In this document: positions 48,594 to 57,432 of the stretch, in pieces
Position numbering within the stretch: position 1 is the stretch's first letter
Layout of the letters: each line of letters starts with the position of its first letter
Source: 2-01-FULL-39-28 sp964436165
Lineage (GTDB): Bacteria; Patescibacteriota; Minisyncoccia; 2-02-FULL-40-12; GWA2-44-9
Length of the DNA: 64,000 bases
NCBI GenBank assembly: GCA_964436165.1
Contig: CAYTBY010000001.1
Location: 62,001 to 126,000, forward strand
Direction of reading: 5' to 3'
Program-made: the position numbers and the translations under genes
The notes under the pieces: generated by a model
What the model was told of the DNA's origin: nothing
Databases searched by the model: none
The model's input: only the letters and a program-made list of their open reading frames with translations

Positions 48594-48617
48594 GAAAGCC
48601 GCTCTTGGGGAGCGGCT
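48594..48617 (-). terminator. terminator after the small GC-rich membrane protein gene
   Basis: Minus-strand stem AGCCGCTC / GAGCGGCT with a short loop, followed by TTCGTTTTATTT. A second hairpin (GTCGGTT / AACCGAC) precedes it. Confidence 0.65.
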
Positions 48618-48659
48618 CGTCGGTTTTTTGTGAGAACCGACAAACTTGGGTTCGGTGGG

Positions 48660-48977
48660 TCACATATACTGATGGACGACCCACCCGAACAGCAGGGCGA
48701 TGAGCGGATACAGGACTGCGAGAGCGACTCCTCTTGCGATAGCTTCTCCTGCCCCCTCCTCTTTCTTGGGTATGTCAGAGGTGTCGTGATACGTCAGAAA
48801 GCTGACGACCATCGCGATGCCGATTGCCTGCACCACGGAGAGGTGTGGTAGTCCGAGCGTCGGAACCATAAACCATCCCCATAACACGCTCAATGCGTAA
48901 CCCCGCAACAGCGAGGAAAGAACCAACATGGCAACGATGCGACGGACGAACCCACCCACGATTGCAAGGAACACCAT
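48660..48977 (-). CDS. small membrane protein, GC-rich
   Basis: 105 residues from ATG 48977, which has AAAGGAGG 8 bases upstream; the longer frame from 49058 crosses the promoter. Three hydrophobic helices: VFLAIVGGFVRRIVAMLVL, LPHLSVVQAIGIAMVVSFLT and LAVLYPLIALLFGWVVH. G+C is clearly above its neighbours (about 55-57% in the lines counted), suggesting recent acquisition, for example from a phage or plasmid. Family not recognised. It has a near-perfect promoter and a terminator. Confidence 0.7.
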   Translation of the reverse strand: MVFLAIVGGFVRRIVAMLVLSSLLRGYALSVLWGWFMVPTLGLPHLSVVQAIGIAMVVSFLTYHDTSDIPKKEEGAGEAIARGVALAVLYPLIALLFGWVVHQYM

Positions 48978-49020
48978 AGCTTTTGCCTCCTTTAACCGAT
49001 TTTTTTCTGAACTTGTCCTA

Positions 49021-49049
49021 ATTATAGCAAATTTAGGGCACTTTGTCAA
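49021..49049 (-). promoter_or_regulatory. consensus promoter of the GC-rich membrane protein gene
   Basis: Minus-strand TTGACA (forward 49044-49049), 17-base spacer, TATAAT (forward 49021-49026): a perfect match to the sigma-70 consensus. Confidence 0.9.
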
Positions 49050-49090
49050 ATCAGCCAAAAACCTTGAAAAATCGGGTTATTTTAACATTG

Positions 49091-49163
49091 TCCGCCCGGC
49101 TGGGATCGAACCAGCGACCACTTGCTTAAAAGGCAATTGCTCTACCAACTGAGCTACGGGCGG
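49091..49163 (-). tRNA. tRNA-Lys (anticodon TTT)
   Basis: A 73-base cloverleaf: acceptor CCGCCCG / CGGGCGG, D-arm GCTCAGTTGGTAGAGC, anticodon loop CTTTTAA with TTT, T-arm GCTGGTTCGATCCCAGC, discriminator A. The 3' CCA is not encoded (CA follows), so it must be added. Pair 27-43 is A-G, a mismatch. Confidence 0.95.
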
Positions 49164-49233
49164 GATAGATTGCTAGATAACTAGCAAATAATATCATAAA
49201 AAATTAGTATTTCCAAGCTCGTGATACGATAAT

Positions 49234-49256
49234 AAAACAGGCATCCAGCCTGTTTT
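49234..49256 (-). terminator. terminator of the EamA-type gene
   Basis: Stem AAAACAGGC / GCCTGTTTT with a 5-base loop; it overlaps the stop codon at 49255. Confidence 0.75.
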
Positions 49257-49716
49257 AATTCGGTTTGATACTGCTAATTGTAATATAAGTTCCGATTGCC
49301 GTCACGAATGCTCCGGTTAGGAATTTAAGCAAGAAAATATTTTTAGATTCGCCTAAAATTACAATGCCTATCAGTATGGATATTAACGGTGCGGCCATGG
49401 TAATACTGGAGGTTAATGCGACTGAACCACCTCTTAATGATAACGAAAGATTTGATAACAAATATGAAGAGTTCATGACTAAACCGGCAATTACGGCAAG
49501 AACGATCGGTATGGCTGTTAACTTTCCGTAGTTTGCATTATCGGAATGTCCTTGAATAGCCAAGACTGTTAATCCGACTATAGCGCTACAAACACCATTA
49601 ATAATAACGAATATTCTTGGATCAAGTCCGTAATTATTAACAGAAATTTTAGCGATTGGACTACCAAGGCCAAAGAGCAGAGTTGATATTAATGCAAATT
49701 TAATCCTAGGATCCAT
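49255..49716 (-). CDS. EamA/SMR-like single-unit transporter
   Basis: 153 residues with five hydrophobic helices: FALISTLLFGLGSPIAKI, FVIINGVCSAIVGLTVLAI, IPIVLAVIAGLVMNSSYLL, and SITMAAPLISILIGIVILGE, which carries the APL..ILIG..LGE mark of the EamA repeat. A full EamA protein has two such units (about 300 residues); this is a single one, so a half-size form that would dimerise, or a fragment. Exports small metabolites in related proteins. Starts at 49716 with AAGGGGG upstream. Confidence 0.8.
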   Translation of the reverse strand: MDPRIKFALISTLLFGLGSPIAKISVNNYGLDPRIFVIINGVCSAIVGLTVLAIQGHSDNANYGKLTAIPIVLAVIAGLVMNSSYLLSNLSLSLRGGSVALTSSITMAAPLISILIGIVILGESKNIFLLKFLTGAFVTAIGTYITISSIKPN

Positions 49717-49793
49717 GTTGTCCCCCTTTTTTTGTAAATGTTCGATAGTCGGTATATTGTAGATTATTTTACATGATCCGTCAAATTATAAGC

Positions 49794-49822
49794 TTGATTT
49801 TTGAATTTTTTTGTTATATAAT
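49794..49822 (+). promoter_or_regulatory. promoter of the small secreted/lipoprotein-like gene
   Basis: TTGATT at 49794-49799, 17-base spacer, TATAAT at 49817-49822; AAAGGAG lies further down before ATG 49872. Confidence 0.8.
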
Positions 49823-49871
49823 CTGGGGCAGTCAGTTGGTTCTTTTACCAAAGGTTAAAGGAGCGGTAAAC

Positions 49872-50267
49872 ATGGTTGTAACTAGGGTCTTGGCGCTACT
49901 ATTTATTTTTGTTGCTGGTTTTGGCGTCTGGAGCAGTTGTCAGCACGGTCAAGATATTAGCAGGGCAGTGGAAATAAATCCGGAGGTTCATATTACAGGC
50001 GATATTAATAGCCGTTTGATGTATGTTGATGAAACCACCAAAGAGGTCCAAGTATTAACATTCGAGGATATAAAAAGAGATATTGTTTTTGAAGCGGATG
50101 ATGGATTCCTCTATTTTTTAAAAGAAGAAAAGGTTAAAATTTTGCCCGTAGCTTTTATCTGCGGGAAAAAAAGAAATCTGGAATGTGATTTGACTAAACC
50201 TTATGTTTTATACGTTGCAACAAGGAAGGTTAAGCCATTGCTTGTACGCAAAAACGCGGCATCCTAA
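49872..50267 (+). CDS. small exported protein of unknown function
   Basis: 131 residues from ATG 49872 (AAAGGAG 8 bases upstream); the longer frame from 49773 overlaps the promoter. The N-terminal helix VVTRVLALLFIFVAGFGVW is followed by SSCQHG, a possible lipobox-like Cys though position -1 is Ser. The rest is mixed alpha/beta (EINPEVHITGDINSRLMYVD; DGFLYFLKEEKVKILPV). It has two further Cys (FICGKKRNLEC). Not recognised. Confidence 0.65.
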   Translation: MVVTRVLALLFIFVAGFGVWSSCQHGQDISRAVEINPEVHITGDINSRLMYVDETTKEVQVLTFEDIKRDIVFEADDGFLYFLKEEKVKILPVAFICGKKRNLECDLTKPYVLYVATRKVKPLLVRKNAAS

Positions 50268-50344
50268 TAGCGGCTAATTCAGCCGTTTTTAATTTGCTAT
50301 TTTTATGTTAAAATGAGGTCATAAATGGTCAAAAACATTTTCTG

Positions 50345-51118
50345 ATGAAGATTATTGTTCAAAATTTAGCGACGGAATACCGTGATGAGGGCGAAGGACC
50401 GGTAATGCTTTTATTACACGGCTGGAAGGATAGTTTATATACTTTCGATGATTTAATGCCGTCTTTGCTGGCCAGGTGGAGAGTTGTTCGTCTTGATTTG
50501 CCTGGATTTGGTGAAAGCGAAGCGCCGGGTGGGGCTTGGAATCTAGATGATTATATCCATTTTGTTAATGAGTTTATTCAGAAACTTAATCTTCAAGTCG
50601 ATGTTTTAGCCGGTCATTCATTCGGTGGCCGAATTGCCATAAAAGGCCAAGCCGTCAAACTTTTTAAAGCGAACAAACTTGTCCTGATAGCTCCGGCGGG
50701 TATTGCCAGAAAACAGAAATTACGTAAATCAATTTTAAAAGTTATGGCTAAAATCGGCGGGTTTTTAGCCGACATTCCGCCTTTAATTTTGTGGAGGCAG
50801 GAAATAAGAAAAAAGATGTATAATCTGATCGGCAGTGATTATCTTAATGCCGGGCCATTAAGGGGGACATTCCTAAAAATAATTGCCGAAGATTTAAGTG
50901 TAAAGGCAAGAGATATTACTGTCCCGACTCTGATAATCTGGGGAGCCAATGATACTCAGACTCCTCTGGCTGACGGCCAGAAACTGTCTCGATTAGTATC
51001 TGGTTCAGAGTTTAAGGTAATCAACGGCGCCGGACATTTTGTCCATCGGGAGAAACATCAAGAAGTCGCAAAATTAATAGAAGATTTTTATGATAAGAAA
51101 ATGGCTGTCTCGTTATAG
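50345..51118 (+). CDS. alpha/beta-fold hydrolase
   Basis: 257 residues. LLLHGWKDS (oxyanion region), RLDLPGFGESE, nucleophile elbow LAGHSFGGR, acid IIWGANDTQTPL and His INGAGHFVHRE make a complete Ser-Asp-His triad. No signal peptide. Esterase, lipase or thioesterase activity possible; the substrate is not deducible. Its stop overlaps murF by 29 bases, so the gene probably starts the cell-wall operon. A role in murein precursor chemistry is possible but unproven. Confidence 0.88.
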   Translation: MKIIVQNLATEYRDEGEGPVMLLLHGWKDSLYTFDDLMPSLLARWRVVRLDLPGFGESEAPGGAWNLDDYIHFVNEFIQKLNLQVDVLAGHSFGGRIAIKGQAVKLFKANKLVLIAPAGIARKQKLRKSILKVMAKIGGFLADIPPLILWRQEIRKKMYNLIGSDYLNAGPLRGTFLKIIAEDLSVKARDITVPTLIIWGANDTQTPLADGQKLSRLVSGSEFKVINGAGHFVHREKHQEVAKLIEDFYDKKMAVSL

Positions 51119-52523
51119 TTGGCGCTATCCGCGCTCTCTTGTTTACATGTTTCAATTAAGCGAATATAATATCCATGATTTTTGGGCTTGGTATAAAAGA
51201 ACGGATGACTTTAGCCGGGTTGAACGGCGCAAACAGCTCGAGATGACCTTAAAGGCTGTTTTATTGATGGTAGTTGCTTTAGCCATGCTGACTCTTTCCT
51301 ATCTCGCCGTAGCCGTTACATTATGGTTTTTCGCGAGTTCATATAAGTATATATTGTTTTTTATTTTTGTTTTGGTTTCTCCTTATCTTTTAGCATATGA
51401 GCTGGTTGTCTCGTTACTGATGGTAAAATTTTTTATCCAACGGCCAATCGAGTATTTTATTATAAAAAAAGCACGGCAGAGGCTTCAAACGCACAAAGCC
51501 ATCAGGATAGGCATTGCCGGCAGTTTTGGCAAAACAACGATGCGGGAAATTCTTAAAACCGTTCTGTCTGAAGGAAAAAAAGTAGCCGCCCCGCCCCACA
51601 GCTACAATACCATGCTGGGATTAAGCCGGTTCATTATGGATTTAAGGGGCGACGAAGAAGTTCTTATTTTTGAACTTGGCGAATATTATCCGGGAGATGT
51701 CCGCAGATTGTGCGAATTAGTAAGACCGCAAATAGGTATTATAACCGGGGTCAATGAAGCTCATTTGGAAAAGTTCGGCAGTTTGGATAAAACGGCGGGT
51801 ACTATTTTTGAACTGGCCGATTGGCTCAAAGAGAGCCTTATCTATGTTAATGGAGAAAATAAACTAGCCAGAGAAAACGCTTCTGCTCGACACCTAATAT
51901 ATGGCAGAAATGGTTTTGGCCCTTGGAAAGTTGAAAATGCCGCCACTGACTTAACGGGTACAAAATTTACTTTGACAAGAGATGGCCAGAGATTAGAGGT
52001 TGGATCAAAACTCCTTGGCTTGCATCAGATTGGTCCTTTGGTAGTTGCGGCCGATATCGCAAATCATTTAGGAATTTCTCTTGATAAAATTAAAAAGGGA
52101 ATTGAAAAAACCAAGTCATTTGACCATCGTCTTGAGCCAAGATTTGATTCAAGCGGGGTAATTACCCTCGATGATAGTTATAACGGAAACCCGGACGGAG
52201 TCAGGGCGGTAATCGAATTTCTCGCATCCTTAAAGGGTCATCGAAGATTTTATGTGACGCCAGGATTGGTTGAAATGGGACCTCGGCTGAAGGAAGTTCA
52301 CAAAGAAATAGGCCGGAACTTAGCAAAAGCGGGGATAGAAAAGGTGGTTTTAATTAAAAATTCTGTGACCGGTTATATAGAAGAAGGGCTTAGGGAATCC
52401 CACTATCTGGGCGAGGTGATTTGGTTTAATGATGGTTTGTCTGCTTTTAGGGCCTTGCCCCATTTAACTGTAAAAAATGACGTGGTTTTGCTTCAGAATG
52501 ACTGGCCCGATCAGTACAAATAA
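51090..52523 (+). CDS. murF: MurF-type UDP-MurNAc-tripeptide ligase with N-terminal membrane domain
   Basis: 477 residues. The N-terminal 130 residues carry two to three membrane helices (VLLMVVALAMLTLSYLAV; ILFFIFVLVSPYLLAYELVV), not found in standard MurF. Then the Mur ligase core: P-loop GIAGSFGKTTMREIL, APPHSYNTMLG, GVNEAHLEKFGS, ENKLARENA, and ITLDDSYNGNPDG, the MurF mark. It adds D-Ala-D-Ala to the muramyl peptide. The anchor would put the cytoplasmic step near MraY. It overlaps the hydrolase gene and precedes ddl by 15 bases. Confidence 0.85.
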   Translation: MIRKWLSRYSWRYPRSLVYMFQLSEYNIHDFWAWYKRTDDFSRVERRKQLEMTLKAVLLMVVALAMLTLSYLAVAVTLWFFASSYKYILFFIFVLVSPYLLAYELVVSLLMVKFFIQRPIEYFIIKKARQRLQTHKAIRIGIAGSFGKTTMREILKTVLSEGKKVAAPPHSYNTMLGLSRFIMDLRGDEEVLIFELGEYYPGDVRRLCELVRPQIGIITGVNEAHLEKFGSLDKTAGTIFELADWLKESLIYVNGENKLARENASARHLIYGRNGFGPWKVENAATDLTGTKFTLTRDGQRLEVGSKLLGLHQIGPLVVAADIANHLGISLDKIKKGIEKTKSFDHRLEPRFDSSGVITLDDSYNGNPDGVRAVIEFLASLKGHRRFYVTPGLVEMGPRLKEVHKEIGRNLAKAGIEKVVLIKNSVTGYIEEGLRESHYLGEVIWFNDGLSAFRALPHLTVKNDVVLLQNDWPDQYK

Positions 52524-52538
52524 TATAAAATGATAGAT

Positions 52539-53699
52539 ATGACTAAAACCATAGCTGTTATTTTTGGCGGTCGGAGCGCTGAACATGATGTCTCGATTAT
52601 CACCGCTCACACACCCATTATCCAATCCCTCCTAGCGGTGGGGGAGTTTGATGTTTGGCCCGTTTATATTTCCAAAGACGGACTTTGGTATTCAGATAAG
52701 GCCATGAATGATATTTTGTATTTTAAAAATGATAACTTTGAAGCCAATCCGGCTAAACATAAAAAAATTCAGCTCTTATTTGATCAAGGATTAAAAATAA
52801 TCTGGCCAGGTATTAGATCTAAAACGGTTAAGATTGATGTTGTTTTTCCGGCAATGCACGGCACTTTTGGAGAAGACGGCAGTTTAATGGGTCTTCTCCG
52901 GATGGCCGGTGTTCCTTTCGTTGGCTGTGATCTGTTTGCTTCGGCGGTGGCAATGGATAAGGTTTTAACGAAACAGGTTTTAGCCGTCGAAGGCATTCCG
53001 GTCGTGCCATATGTTTGGTTTACTAAATTTGATTGGAAAGAAAATAAAAATGCCTGGAAAGAAAAAATTTCTAAGCTAAAATGGCCGGTTTTTGTAAAGC
53101 CAGTTCATCTTGGTTCCAGCATTGCCATTACCAAAGTCAAAGAAGAGAAGGATTTAGAAAATGCAATCGAGGTAGCTTTTCATTATGACGATAAAGTTTT
53201 GGTTGAAGAAGGGGTGGCAAATCTTATAGAAGTAACTCTGCCAATAATAGGCAATGAAAAATTACAGCTGGCGGCGATAGAGCGGCCCCTGAATAAAACC
53301 GAATTTTTTGATTTTGAGGACAAATATCTTTCCGGCGGCAAAAAGGGAAGCGGGGTCAATAGCCAATACAGCGAGATCCCGGCCAATATCAGCTCCGAGC
53401 TCAAAGAACGGGTAGAGGATCTGGGCAGACAAACCTATAAGATACTGGGATGCTCCGGCATTGCTCGGGTTGACTTTTTGATTGAGGGTTCGCTTAATCA
53501 GGTTTATGTAAACGAAGTAAACACTCTTCCGGGGAGTCTTTACTGCCATAATTGGAGAAAGGTTGGAGTTTCAGACGCAGAACTTGTTACGAAGCTAGTC
53601 TCTTTGGCCGAAGAGCGTTTTAATTCCCGCAAAAATACAACCTATACTTTTAAATCGGATATTTTGAAGAAAACCGGCGGCCGGAAGATGGCGGAATAA
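52539..53699 (+). CDS. ddl: D-alanine--D-alanine ligase
   Basis: 386 residues from ATG 52539. An ATG at 52530 is in frame, but TAAAAT at 52526-52531 overlaps it and stands 7 bases before 52539. Features: IAVIFGGRSAEHDVSIITA, PAMHGTFGEDG, MAGVPFVGCDLFASAVAMDK, ATP-grasp KPVHLGSSI and VNEVNTLPGSLYCHNWRK. It joins two D-Ala, the substrate used by the murF product upstream. Slightly long C-terminus. Good family match. Confidence 0.95.
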   Translation: MTKTIAVIFGGRSAEHDVSIITAHTPIIQSLLAVGEFDVWPVYISKDGLWYSDKAMNDILYFKNDNFEANPAKHKKIQLLFDQGLKIIWPGIRSKTVKIDVVFPAMHGTFGEDGSLMGLLRMAGVPFVGCDLFASAVAMDKVLTKQVLAVEGIPVVPYVWFTKFDWKENKNAWKEKISKLKWPVFVKPVHLGSSIAITKVKEEKDLENAIEVAFHYDDKVLVEEGVANLIEVTLPIIGNEKLQLAAIERPLNKTEFFDFEDKYLSGGKKGSGVNSQYSEIPANISSELKERVEDLGRQTYKILGCSGIARVDFLIEGSLNQVYVNEVNTLPGSLYCHNWRKVGVSDAELVTKLVSLAEERFNSRKNTTYTFKSDILKKTGGRKMAE

Positions 53700-53722
53700 A
53701 ATTTTTGTGATAATATCTAATT

Positions 53723-55165
53723 ATGCAGCGTAATAATATACTTGAGACTAAAGATCTTGTTGGAAAAGAAGTTCAGCTTTTTGGCTGGGTTAATGTCCGG
53801 CGTGACCACGGCAAAATAATTTTTATAGATTTGCGTGACCGTTCAGGCGTGGTTCAGGCTGTTTTTGGCCCCTGGACTCAAGGACTTTACGAAACTGCCA
53901 ATCAACTTAGGAGTGAATGGGTGATTCGGATCAAAGGCAAAGTCAAAGAACGTCCGGAAAAAATGGTTAATCCAGAGACCGAAACAGGAAAGATTGAAAT
54001 TGAACCCTTGGAATTAGAAGTCTTGAACGAGGCTCTTACCCCGCCCTTTCCCTTGGATACTCCAGGTGATGATATTGACGAGGATGTGCGTCTCAAATTC
54101 CGCTATTTAGATTTGCGGAGGCCGCGACTTCAGAAAAATATAAAATTTCGTTCAGATTTTGTCGATAGAATAAGACAATTTTTATTTAAAAAAGGTTTTG
54201 TAGAGATAGAAACCCCGATCTTATCGGCTCCTACACCCGAAGGTTCAAGGGATTTTGTTGTTCCTTCCAGGTTGAATCCAGGTAAATTTTTTGCCCTACC
54301 TCAAAGTCCTCAACAATATAAACAGCTTTTAATGGTTGCCGGTTTTGAAAAGTATTTTCAAATAGCCAGATGTTTCCGTGACGAAGACTTGAGAGCTGAC
54401 AGAGGATTTGAGCATACCCAAGTTGATATTGAAGTAAGTTTTATAAATCAGGAGGAATTTATGGCTTTGGATGAGGAAATGATGATTACGGTAGTAGGGG
54501 GTATGGGTTATAAAATAAAACAAAAACCTTTCCCGGTCTTTACCTATAAAGAAGCAGTGGAAAAATTTGGAGCTGATAAATTTGATTTGCGAACTGAAGA
54601 AGATAAGGCGAATGGTGTTCTGGCCTATGCCTGGGTTAAAGATTTTCCATTTTTTGAAAAAGTGGATGCTGCGCACGAAGACAAAAGGAGCGAATCCTCC
54701 TTCGCCAAGGCTTCGGAGGACGATGGGAAGTGGACGTTTACTCACAATCCATTTTCACACGCCAAACCGGAGCATGTCGATTGGTTATTAAAAGGAGAAC
54801 ATATTGGCGAAATACTCACAACTCAATATGATCTAGTTTGTAATGGATTTGAAGTTGGCGGAGGAAGTATTCGAGCTCACAAGCCGGAGATGCTTCATGC
54901 GGTGTTTAGGATAATGGGTTATGGCGAGAAAGAGATCGAAGAACAATTTGGTCATATGTTAGAGGCTTTCAAGTACGGTGCTCCGCCTCATGGCGGAATT
55001 GCTCATGGGATTGAAAGAAATTTGATGACCCTGACGGGTGAGTCATATTTGCGAGAAACTCAGGCCTTTCCCCAGACAAGTTCCGGCCGGACTTCAGTTA
55101 TGGCTGCACCGAGTGAGCTAAGCAAAAAACAACTCAAGGAGCTCCATCTAAAGATAGAAAAGTAG
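53723..55165 (+). CDS. aspS: aspartyl-tRNA synthetase, short form lacking the GAD insertion
   Basis: 480 residues; bacterial AspRS usually has about 590. Anticodon-binding OB fold: LFGWVNVRRDHGKIIFIDLR. Class II motifs: motif 1 near FVEIETPILSAPTPEGSRDF, motif 2 RCFRDEDLRADRGFEHTQVD, motif 3 HGGIAHGIERNLMTL. Between DKFDLR and WVKDFPFFE only about 15 residues remain, so the bacterial GAD domain is absent. A palindromic repeat (54695-54720) is inserted in frame as SSFAKASEDD in the same region. TAATAT lies 6 bases before ATG. Whether it also charges tRNA-Asn cannot be told. Confidence 0.95.
   Translation: MQRNNILETKDLVGKEVQLFGWVNVRRDHGKIIFIDLRDRSGVVQAVFGPWTQGLYETANQLRSEWVIRIKGKVKERPEKMVNPETETGKIEIEPLELEVLNEALTPPFPLDTPGDDIDEDVRLKFRYLDLRRPRLQKNIKFRSDFVDRIRQFLFKKGFVEIETPILSAPTPEGSRDFVVPSRLNPGKFFALPQSPQQYKQLLMVAGFEKYFQIARCFRDEDLRADRGFEHTQVDIEVSFINQEEFMALDEEMMITVVGGMGYKIKQKPFPVFTYKEAVEKFGADKFDLRTEEDKANGVLAYAWVKDFPFFEKVDAAHEDKRSESSFAKASEDDGKWTFTHNPFSHAKPEHVDWLLKGEHIGEILTTQYDLVCNGFEVGGGSIRAHKPEMLHAVFRIMGYGEKEIEEQFGHMLEAFKYGAPPHGGIAHGIERNLMTLTGESYLRETQAFPQTSSGRTSVMAAPSELSKKQLKELHLKIEK
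54695..54720. repeat. in-frame palindromic coding repeat in aspS
   Basis: TCCTCC / GGAGGA arms around TTCGCCAAGGCTTC; it encodes SSFAKASEDD in a loop region. Confidence 0.75.
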
Positions 55166-55168
55166 CGT

Positions 55169-56107
55169 ATGAGATTAAAGCTTTACACTGTAACAATTAC
55201 AATCATTGTTCTCTTTACCGTAAATATTTTTTTGGCTGTAAAAAATTCTCGTGATATAATTCTTAGCGAACCGGCATCCTTTAGCAATTATAATTATGAT
55301 GACGAGGCTTACCTTCTTCCCATTTCTGAACCAAATTACATTCCTATTCTCAACGCTAATCTTCCCAGGCCGGTTCTAAGCGGTAAGTCAGCCCTGGTCT
55401 ACGATACTCGTTCGAGCCGTTTTCTATACGAAAAAGATATAGATTTAAAACTGCCAATCGCTTCGTTAACTAAAGTTTTGAGCGCGGTTATTGTTTTGGA
55501 AAAACTTAATTTGGAAGACATTGTAACCGTATCAGAGCAGTCTATAAAAGTCGACGGCGAGAAACAAGATTTATATTTAGGCGAAAAATTAAGCGTTAAA
55601 AATCTTCTCAAGCTGATGCTGATTGAATCATCCAATGATGCGGCTTATGCTTTGGCGGAATATGCAAAAACCAGAGATATTAACTTTATTGAAGCAATGA
55701 ATGCTAAAGCCGCGGCTATTAGCATGAAGAATTCTTTATTTTTGGATCCAGCCGGTTTGGAGGATAGGGCCTATTCGACCGGAGAAGATTTAGTTAAACT
55801 GGTAGAATACTCCCTGAACTATCAGGAAATCTGGGATATATCTTCCGAGAAAACAGCGATAATAGAATCAAGCGACGAAAGGATAAAACATTCTGTGATT
55901 AGCACTAATCGTTTGCTGGGTTTGATAAAGGATATCGTCGGCGGTAAGACGGGTTTTACTGAAGGTGCTGGTCAGTGTATGATTCTTGTTGCCAGCGTAC
56001 CAGAATACGACGGTAAGATTATTAGTATTGTTTTAGGTTCAGGCGATAGATTTGGCGATACCCAGAAGTTAATAGAATGGACCAGAACGGCGTATAGGTG
56101 GAGATAG
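55169..56107 (+). CDS. D-alanyl-D-alanine carboxypeptidase (S11, DacA-like)
   Basis: 312 residues. An N-terminal signal/anchor (YTVTITIIVLFTVNIFLAV) then the penicillin-binding fold: SxxK in IASLTKVLS, SxN in IESSNDAAYALAE and KTG in GGKTGFTEGAG. It trims the terminal D-Ala from muropeptides in the wall. It lacks the C-terminal membrane-anchor domain of E. coli DacA. The start is 3 bases after the aspS stop with no ribosome-binding site, so translation is coupled. Confidence 0.9.
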   Translation: MRLKLYTVTITIIVLFTVNIFLAVKNSRDIILSEPASFSNYNYDDEAYLLPISEPNYIPILNANLPRPVLSGKSALVYDTRSSRFLYEKDIDLKLPIASLTKVLSAVIVLEKLNLEDIVTVSEQSIKVDGEKQDLYLGEKLSVKNLLKLMLIESSNDAAYALAEYAKTRDINFIEAMNAKAAAISMKNSLFLDPAGLEDRAYSTGEDLVKLVEYSLNYQEIWDISSEKTAIIESSDERIKHSVISTNRLLGLIKDIVGGKTGFTEGAGQCMILVASVPEYDGKIISIVLGSGDRFGDTQKLIEWTRTAYRWR

Positions 56108-56114
56108 ATCATTC

Positions 56115-56192
56115 AAACGTAACTAGTAATTAGTAACTAGTAATTAGAAAATTTAAGTATATTCAATTACCAATTACCAATTACCAATTACT
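56115..56192. repeat. intergenic tandem repeats AACTAGTAATTAG and CAATTACCAATTAC
   Basis: Left: AACTAGTAATTAGTAACTAG-type units. Right: four to five tandem CAATTAC-type units. The two halves are roughly complementary, so a hairpin can form. They occupy the gap before mraY; no spacer structure as in CRISPR. Confidence 0.65.
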
Positions 56193-56194
56193 CT

Positions 56195-57266
<1,072 letters not shown>

Positions 57267-57268
<2 letters not shown>

Positions 57269-57310
57269 TTGTCTTATAATAGTTTCGTTCGAAACCATTA
57301 TAAGACAATT
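57267..57310. repeat. long palindrome overlapping the mraY stop
   Basis: Two 21-base arms (57267-57287 and 57290-57310) with one mismatch around TT. It resembles the palindromes of the PaaX/Cas2 units in size but not in sequence. There is no T-run beyond the arm (TTTC follows), so termination would be weak. Confidence 0.8.
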
Positions 57311-57361
57311 TCAAAATATTCTTAATATAAGAAGAACCGAGTCGGTTCTTTGGCGAAAAAC

Positions 57362-57390
57362 TTGACTATTTCTTGACTTTGTGTTATTAG
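57362..57390 (+). promoter_or_regulatory. promoter of the ABC exporter gene
   Basis: TTGACT at 57362-57367, 17-base spacer, TATTAG at 57385-57390. Confidence 0.5.
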
Positions 57391-57432
57391 TGGAAGATTA
57401 CTCTTTGACAACTCAATAAGGAGACCCGCTAA

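Noticed and set aside
49255..49716. EamA gene truncated by frameshift
   Set aside because: The frame has a normal start with ribosome-binding site and its own terminator; upstream and downstream DNA shows no second EamA unit.
56115..56192. CRISPR-like array from the tandem CAATTAC units
   Set aside because: Units are about 7 bases and contiguous, with no unique spacers.
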